From Alkalicoccobacillus porphyridii (GTDB lineage Bacteria > Bacillota > Bacilli > Bacillales > Bacillaceae_D): DNA of 64,000 bases. The notes beneath the pieces are model-generated. The model was given only the letters and a program-made list of their open reading frames with translations. It was not told the origin of the DNA and searched no databases. A program made the translations under genes and the position numbers. Where the stretch lies: contig NZ_VLXZ01000004.1 in the NCBI RefSeq assembly GCF_007293315.1, forward strand, positions 124,001 through 188,000, read 5' to 3'. The stretch's first letter is position 1. Each line of letters opens with the position of its first letter. Below, piece by piece: positions 59,569 to 64,000 of this stretch.

Positions 59569-60705
59569 ATGGATAAGGTAACGCTAATTGCGACTGCCAC
59601 AATGGGGCTTGAAGCAATTGTGGCGAAAGAGATCAAAGATCTTGGGTACGAGGATATTAATGTGGAAAATGGGAAAGTAACCTTTACAGCTACTATGGAT
59701 GCCATTCCTAGAGCTAATTTATGGTTACGGACGTCAGATCGAGTTAAATTAAAGGTTGGCGAATTTAAAGCTTATACCTTCGATGAGCTATTTGAAAAAA
59801 CTAAAGCATTACCTTGGGCAGATCTTATTCCAGAAAACGCCGAATTCCCGGTCATTGGGCGATCAGTCAAATCAACATTATTTAGTGTTCCCGACTGTCA
59901 GGCAATCGTCAAAAAAGCGGTTGTTGAAAGTATGAAGAAAAAACATCAAACAAATTGGTTTGATGAGGATGGTCCACTTTATCGAATTGAAGTTGCGCTT
60001 CATAAGGACATAGCCACATTAACCATAGATACGAGTGGAGAAGGGCTTCATAAAAGAGGCTACCGTTATTTGCACAATACAGCTCCATTAAAAGAAACAC
60101 TTGCCGCAGCACTAATTAAATTAACAACCTGGAACCCGGATCGTCCGTTTGCTGATCCTTTTTGTGGATCGGGCACGTTACCAATAGAGGCAGCAATGAT
60201 TGGGCAAAATCTAGCGCCAGGGTTTAATCGAGATTTTGCCTCGGACGAATGGGCTTGGATTGATAAGGATCTTTGGAATAAAGCAAGACAAGAGGTGGAA
60301 GACTTAGCGCGATACGATCAGCCCCTCGACATTCAAGGGTCAGATATTGATCATCGTAGTGTAGAGCTCGCACAGAATAATGCGAAGGAAGCAGGTTTTG
60401 CCGACCTGATTACGTTTAAACAAATGCAGGTACGTGATTTCAGTCATAAAGGCAGCTACGGAATTATTATCGGCAATCCACCATACGGCGAACGAATCGG
60501 AGAGAGAGAAGAAGTAGAGCATATGTATAAGCAAATGGGCGAGGCATTAAAGTCATTTGATACGTGGTCTGTATATATGCTGACATCTCATGAACAATTT
60601 GAAGAGCTTTACGGGAAAAAAGCCTCAAAAAAACGGAAGCTGTATAACGGAAATATTAAAACGGATTATTATCAGTACTTTGGTCCAAGACCGCCGAGAG
60701 TGTAA
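59569..60705 (+). CDS. ypsC: THUMP-domain 23S rRNA (guanine-N2) methyltransferase, YpsC/RlmL type
   Basis: 378 aa. N-terminal ferredoxin-like plus THUMP RNA-binding region (~1-155), then a Rossmann methyltransferase: ADPFCGSGTLPIEAA (SAM loop), QGSDIDHRSVELA and the catalytic NPPYGERIGE. Homologous to E. coli RlmL/RlmN-type m2G enzymes and B. subtilis YpsC. AAGGAGTTTTGAAGG precedes the ATG. In B. subtilis it lies close to rnpB and gpsB; here an ABC operon and a repeat lie between. Confidence 0.92.
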   Translation: MDKVTLIATATMGLEAIVAKEIKDLGYEDINVENGKVTFTATMDAIPRANLWLRTSDRVKLKVGEFKAYTFDELFEKTKALPWADLIPENAEFPVIGRSVKSTLFSVPDCQAIVKKAVVESMKKKHQTNWFDEDGPLYRIEVALHKDIATLTIDTSGEGLHKRGYRYLHNTAPLKETLAAALIKLTTWNPDRPFADPFCGSGTLPIEAAMIGQNLAPGFNRDFASDEWAWIDKDLWNKARQEVEDLARYDQPLDIQGSDIDHRSVELAQNNAKEAGFADLITFKQMQVRDFSHKGSYGIIIGNPPYGERIGEREEVEHMYKQMGEALKSFDTWSVYMLTSHEQFEELYGKKASKKRKLYNGNIKTDYYQYFGPRPPRV

Positions 60706-60724
60706 ATAGTGCTTAAAAGAATGT

Positions 60725-60749
60725 GTTTAATTCACATAATTTAGGTTAT
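60725..60749 (+). promoter_or_regulatory. Candidate sigma-B promoter
   Basis: GTTTAA (60725-60730), 13-nt spacer, GGTTAT (60744-60749), one mismatch from GTTTAA-N12-15-GGGTAT; 55 bp before the DUF4870 gene. Confidence 0.4.
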
Positions 60750-60803
60750 AGAGAAGTATACTTACATTCACATACTCTATTTACAGTAAAGGGGGTTATC
60801 GAC

Positions 60804-61157
60804 ATGTCAAATGATATTGTACATTACGTGGAAGAACCATCACAGGATGAGCGTGTTTTGGCCATGCTTATTTATTTGTTAAGCTTTGTTACTACAATTA
60901 TTGCTCCTTTGATTATCTGGTTGTTGAAAAAAAATGATTCTGCTTTTATTGATTCTCATGGTAAAGAGTATTTCAATTTTATTATCTCTTACGCCATCTA
61001 TTCAATCATTGCCTCGATTTTAATTGCTGTGTTTATTGGTCTTATTCTCCTTCCCATTATAGCAGTGATGTCGTTTATTTTTATCATCATTGCTGCCGTT
61101 AAAGCGTATAACGGAGAAGAGTATGTGATTCCATTAACCATCCGTTTTATTAAATAA
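60804..61157 (+). CDS. DUF4870-family membrane protein
   Basis: 117 aa from ATG 60804 (AAAGGGGGTTATC upstream). DERVLAMLIYLLSFVTTIIAPLIIWLL, then DSHGKEYFNFIISY, the hallmark of DUF4870, and two further helices. Three or four membrane segments in total. Function unknown; often small envelope proteins. Confidence 0.85.
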   Translation: MSNDIVHYVEEPSQDERVLAMLIYLLSFVTTIIAPLIIWLLKKNDSAFIDSHGKEYFNFIISYAIYSIIASILIAVFIGLILLPIIAVMSFIFIIIAAVKAYNGEEYVIPLTIRFIK

Positions 61158-61184
61158 AGAAGTAAATGAAGTAGAGTATATTAA

Positions 61185-61219
61185 ATGATAGTCGGATGAA
61201 GCGACTATCATTTTTTTTG
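61185..61219 (+). terminator. Terminator of the DUF4870 gene
   Basis: TGATAGTCG-GATGAAG-CGACTATCATTTTTTTT. Confidence 0.92.
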
Positions 61220-61299
61220 AGGAATTATGTTTGGTTCATCCCTTTCATCAATGCTATGATAGCCTTATCAAATCAATCATGTATCTTAGGAGGCACCTA

Positions 61300-61680
61300 A
61301 TGAGCAAGCTAACGATCGTAAGCTACCCCTTAGGTTCTACTGTTGGCAAAAAATCTGTAATCTTTGATAATGAATCAGAAAAAAGGATTAATCAGTTACT
61401 CTTTGAGGTGTTACACCTTCATTTCAAAGACGACATACCTGTTGAAATACCAAATGAGGGAGAAGTACTTAATGTTAATTTGCTAGAGGAGAGAAAGGAC
61501 AGTTCATTACCGAACATTAGGCATTTTTCGTTACTAGGTCCACATGACCTTGCACTCTTGGATGCAATTGATATCATTCATGAAGATCTGGATAGCGTGC
61601 AACAGCGGTATAATTTAGATGAACCTACAGACTATCAAGAAGCTTTGCAAGAGTTAGTAGAGCACCTTAAGCAACAATAA
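61300..61680 (+). CDS. Hypothetical cytosolic protein
   Basis: 126 aa from ATG 61300 (TAGGAGGCACC upstream). Acidic, soluble, mixed alpha/beta, with SYPLGSTVGKKSVIFDNESE at the start and a helical C-terminal half (EALQELVEHLKQQ). No motif identifies it. gntK begins 45 bp downstream. Confidence 0.6.
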   Translation: MSKLTIVSYPLGSTVGKKSVIFDNESEKRINQLLFEVLHLHFKDDIPVEIPNEGEVLNVNLLEERKDSSLPNIRHFSLLGPHDLALLDAIDIIHEDLDSVQQRYNLDEPTDYQEALQELVEHLKQQ

Positions 61681-61724
61681 CAAATTTCACGTACCGAACT
61701 GTATAGATAAAAAGGAGGAACATA

Positions 61725-63287
61725 ATGACTAACGATATCGCTATGCTAGGTATTGATATTGGAACAACAAGCACTAAGTCTGTTATTTTTCGAACAAACG
61801 GCTCCGTTTTAGCATCCTCTGAGATAAGTTATCCAACTTTATCACCTCAGCCCGCGTGGTCTGAACAAGATCCAGATGTCATTTTGAACGCGGTTAAACA
61901 GTCCATTACGCAAGCGGTAGCTTCCTCAGGTGTCTCACCTACATCGATTGCCTCTGCAGGATTTTCAGCTGCTATGCATTCACTCTTGGCTGTATCAAAA
62001 GAGGGAAAACCGTTATCTAAAAGCATTATTTGGTCAGATAACCGCAGCTCAGAGCAAGTTGATACCTTAAAAGCAACAGTTGAGGCTAAAGGATTTTATT
62101 TACGCACGGGTACACCTATTCACACCATGTCACCACTAGCAAAATTGCTATGGTTTAAGCAGCATTCTTCTGGTTTGTTTACTCAAGCAGACAAATTCAT
62201 TTCAATAAAAGAATATGTATGGTTTCACTTGTTCGGCGAATTTGTCGTAGATCATTCCATTGCTTCAGCAAGTGGGTTGATGAATCTAAGAGAGCAACAA
62301 TGGGATCAAGAGATTTTACACTATATCGGTATAACAACGGATACATTATCGGAACTTGTGCCCGTTACCTACAAAAAGGTCTTACCATCTGAATCTATCG
62401 CACATGAGCTCGGTTTATCTCCGTCCATGCCATTTGTCATAGGTGCAAGTGATGGAACATTGGCTAATGTGGGCGTAGGAGCAGGCTCCTCTGATAAAAC
62501 GGTGATTACAATTGGTACGAGCGGCGCTGTAAGAAGAACGGTAACTGAGCCTGTAACAGACCCGAATCAACGAACATTTTGCTACGCGTTATCAGATAAT
62601 AAATGGGTTATTGGTGGGGCCACCAATAACGGAGGGAATGCGCTACGCTGGTATAGAGATGAATGGAGCAAAGGTCAATTTGCTACAGATGAGATGCAAA
62701 ATAAAGGAGAGCTATATGAGTATTTACTCTCATTGGCTGAGAAATCGCCTGCTGGAGCACAGGGATTGTTGTTCATGCCTTTTTTAAATGGGGAACGAGC
62801 CCCATATTGGAATCCGAGTGCTAGAGGAGCCTATGTAGGGATTGGTAATCATCATACTCAAAATGATTTTATTCGCTCCTTATTGGAAGGTGTTATTTTT
62901 AGTGTCTATTCAGTAGGAATTGCATTAAAGGAATTAAGTGGCCCTTTTACTGAAATTAGAGCGTCCGGTGGCTTTGCAAGATCTCCGCTCTGGTTGCAAA
63001 TTCTTGCAGATGTCTTTAACAAAGAAATACATGTGCCATCCAGTTATCATGCATCCGCATTTGGCGCCGCCATTATTTCACTTATAGCTACTGGTCATCT
63101 TGACTCATTCGTGGAATCAGATTCATGGACAACGATTGATAAGGTTTATACACATCAGGCTAATAATCATGAGACGTACCAAAGGCTTCATGAGTTTTAT
63201 GCCGAGATCTATCAATCTCTTGAAACGCCTTTTTCCAAGCTTGCTGCGTTTCAGAAGGAGTATACAAGCCATCTTCCATTAAAATAG
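61725..63287 (+). CDS. gntK: Gluconokinase (FGGY family)
   Basis: 520 aa. GIDIGTTSTKSVIF phosphate loop, SAAMHSLLAV (the Met-His form typical of gluconokinase), IIWSDNRS with catalytic Asp, ITIGTSGAVRR, GGATNNGGNALRW and ASGGFARSPLWLQ. Phosphorylates gluconate to 6-phosphogluconate. Only the kinase is here; no gntR, gntP or gntZ neighbours are visible as in the B. subtilis gnt operon. AAGGAGGAACAT precedes the ATG. Confidence 0.9.
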   Translation: MTNDIAMLGIDIGTTSTKSVIFRTNGSVLASSEISYPTLSPQPAWSEQDPDVILNAVKQSITQAVASSGVSPTSIASAGFSAAMHSLLAVSKEGKPLSKSIIWSDNRSSEQVDTLKATVEAKGFYLRTGTPIHTMSPLAKLLWFKQHSSGLFTQADKFISIKEYVWFHLFGEFVVDHSIASASGLMNLREQQWDQEILHYIGITTDTLSELVPVTYKKVLPSESIAHELGLSPSMPFVIGASDGTLANVGVGAGSSDKTVITIGTSGAVRRTVTEPVTDPNQRTFCYALSDNKWVIGGATNNGGNALRWYRDEWSKGQFATDEMQNKGELYEYLLSLAEKSPAGAQGLLFMPFLNGERAPYWNPSARGAYVGIGNHHTQNDFIRSLLEGVIFSVYSVGIALKELSGPFTEIRASGGFARSPLWLQILADVFNKEIHVPSSYHASAFGAAIISLIATGHLDSFVESDSWTTIDKVYTHQANNHETYQRLHEFYAEIYQSLETPFSKLAAFQKEYTSHLPLK

Positions 63288-63400
63288 GCAAAGCATCAAG
63301 TTCTAATGTAATTTCCGCTATTAGAAATAAATTGATCTCCCCATACACTGAATAATTAAGCGATCTATTAGTTAAACAGTTTTAAAAGGAGGAGATCAAT

Positions 63401-64000
63401 ATGGTAAGAATATTCATTGATCCTGGCCACGGCGGAAGAGACTCAGGAGCGATAGGAAATGGGTTGCAAGAAAAAAATATAACGCTGCAAATCTCGCAAT
63501 GTATTCGAGACTACCTCTTGTCAGATTATCATAATGTTGAAGTGAATATGAGCCGGACAAGCGATACATTCGTGTCTTTATCAGACCGAAGCAGGAAGGC
63601 AAATCAGTGGTCAGCTGATTATTTTGTGTCTATTCACATTAATGCTGGTGGAGGCACGGGCTTTGAATCCTATGTCCATTCAAGTAGAGTGCAGCGGACG
63701 GTAAGTCTTCAAACCATTATTCACAAGCTAATCATGAGTCATGTAAATGTGGTAGATCGTGGCAGGAAATCAGCAAACTTTGCTGTGCTAAGACACACTT
63801 CCATGCCTGCTATATTAACGGAAAGCGCATTCATCGATCATACTAGAGATGCAGAGAATTTAAAGAGAATCGCATTTATTAGACAGGTTGCACGGGGCCA
63901 TGTTGAAGGAATGGTTCAAGCTTTTGATTTGAAAAGAAAAGCGAATTCTTTAAGTTCAGATCGTCTATTTAAAGTGCAAAGTGGATCCTTTCAAAAACAC
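63401..64000 (+). CDS. N-acetylmuramoyl-L-alanine amidase (CwlC-like), cut by the window edge
   Basis: First 200 codons; the gene continues past base 64000. Amidase_3 domain from residue 1: FIDPGHGGRDSGAIG (His9 zinc), the Glu of NGLQEKNIT, SIHINAGGG, and ILTESAFID with catalytic Glu. Residues ~190-200 (LFKVQSGSFQKH) begin a SPOR-type peptidoglycan-binding domain. No signal peptide, like B. subtilis CwlC, a mother-cell lysis amidase. AAAAGGAGGAG precedes the ATG. Confidence 0.9.
   Translation, partial: MVRIFIDPGHGGRDSGAIGNGLQEKNITLQISQCIRDYLLSDYHNVEVNMSRTSDTFVSLSDRSRKANQWSADYFVSIHINAGGGTGFESYVHSSRVQRTVSLQTIIHKLIMSHVNVVDRGRKSANFAVLRHTSMPAILTESAFIDHTRDAENLKRIAFIRQVARGHVEGMVQAFDLKRKANSLSSDRLFKVQSGSFQKH

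Noticed and set aside
1-64000. CRISPR array, tRNA genes, prophage or intact IS
   Set aside because: No regular spacer-repeat array, no tRNA cloverleaf recognised, and no transposase or integrase gene seen; the only periodic coding repeat is within cotD.

Overview
The window looks like chromosome of a low-GC, endospore-forming Bacillaceae bacterium. Most genes have close counterparts in Bacillus subtilis (racA, yppE, ypjP, kapB, mrfA/mrfB, gpsB, rnpB, ypsC). Spore genes are present: an SspM-type SASP, a CotD-type coat protein, a Spo0E-type phosphatase and a CwlC-like amidase at the right edge. Overall composition suggests an alkaliphilic or soil Bacillus relative (Alkalihalobacillus/Halalkalibacter type), but that is inference. 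I saw no prophage, intact IS transposase, CRISPR array or tRNA.

Layout. 1-2.4 kb: end of a probable YppC-family gene, sspM, racA, yppE and a small membrane protein. 2.5-6.7 kb: ilvA, a DJ-1/PfpI protein, then rnz with three thioredoxin-fold genes including bacilliredoxin brxA. 7-11.2 kb: a phosphoesterase and a cvfC/ypgR - acidic small protein - ydbS - ydbT operon. 11.2-14.5 kb (minus): a DUF2777-like gene and a telA-xpaC-like pair behind an excellent sigma-W promoter. 14.9-21.1 kb: gltA-gltB glutamate synthase. 21-25.3 kb: ypjP, kapB, a DMT exporter, dapA under a lysine riboswitch, and a 51-aa Spo0E-like gene. 25.4-34.4 kb: a Cof hydrolase and a carbohydrate block: thuA - Gfo/Idh/MocA dehydrogenase - aldose epimerase, then xylR (minus) and xylA-xylB with XylR operator and cre sites. 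34.6-41.6 kb: cold-shock protein, a quinone-response mhqR/dioxygenase/mhqD operon with a perfect 15-bp-arm palindrome, alkaline phosphatase, a holin-like protein, YlmA ATPase and a GNAT. 42-53.3 kb: pepF, mrfA overlapping a 5'-nucleotidase, phnDCEE (minus), and mrfB. 53.5-64 kb: cotD, ypsA, gpsB, an RNase H-like gene, rnpB, an ABC transporter, ypsC, a DUF4870 protein, gntK and the amidase.

The most unusual structure is a family of intergenic composite repeats near 0.4, 6.9, 23.7, 41.7 and 59.3 kb. An outer ~130-bp palindromic element is empty at 6.9 kb. At 0.4 and 59.3 kb it carries a ~226-bp hairpin element with terminal inverted repeats, flanked by a 10-bp direct repeat (exact at 0.4 kb, 8/10 at 59.3 kb). 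The 59.3-kb inner element is in the opposite orientation. Its apical stem shows compensatory changes between copies. Three copies continue into near-identical intrinsic terminators serving unrelated minus-strand genes.

Regulatory sites read by eye link genes into regulons: PhoP-box-like direct repeats before alkaline phosphatase and phnD, and an identical LexA-like 14-mer in the promoters of mrfA and mrfB, which here are about 5.6 kb apart. All promoter and operator calls are by eye and unverified.
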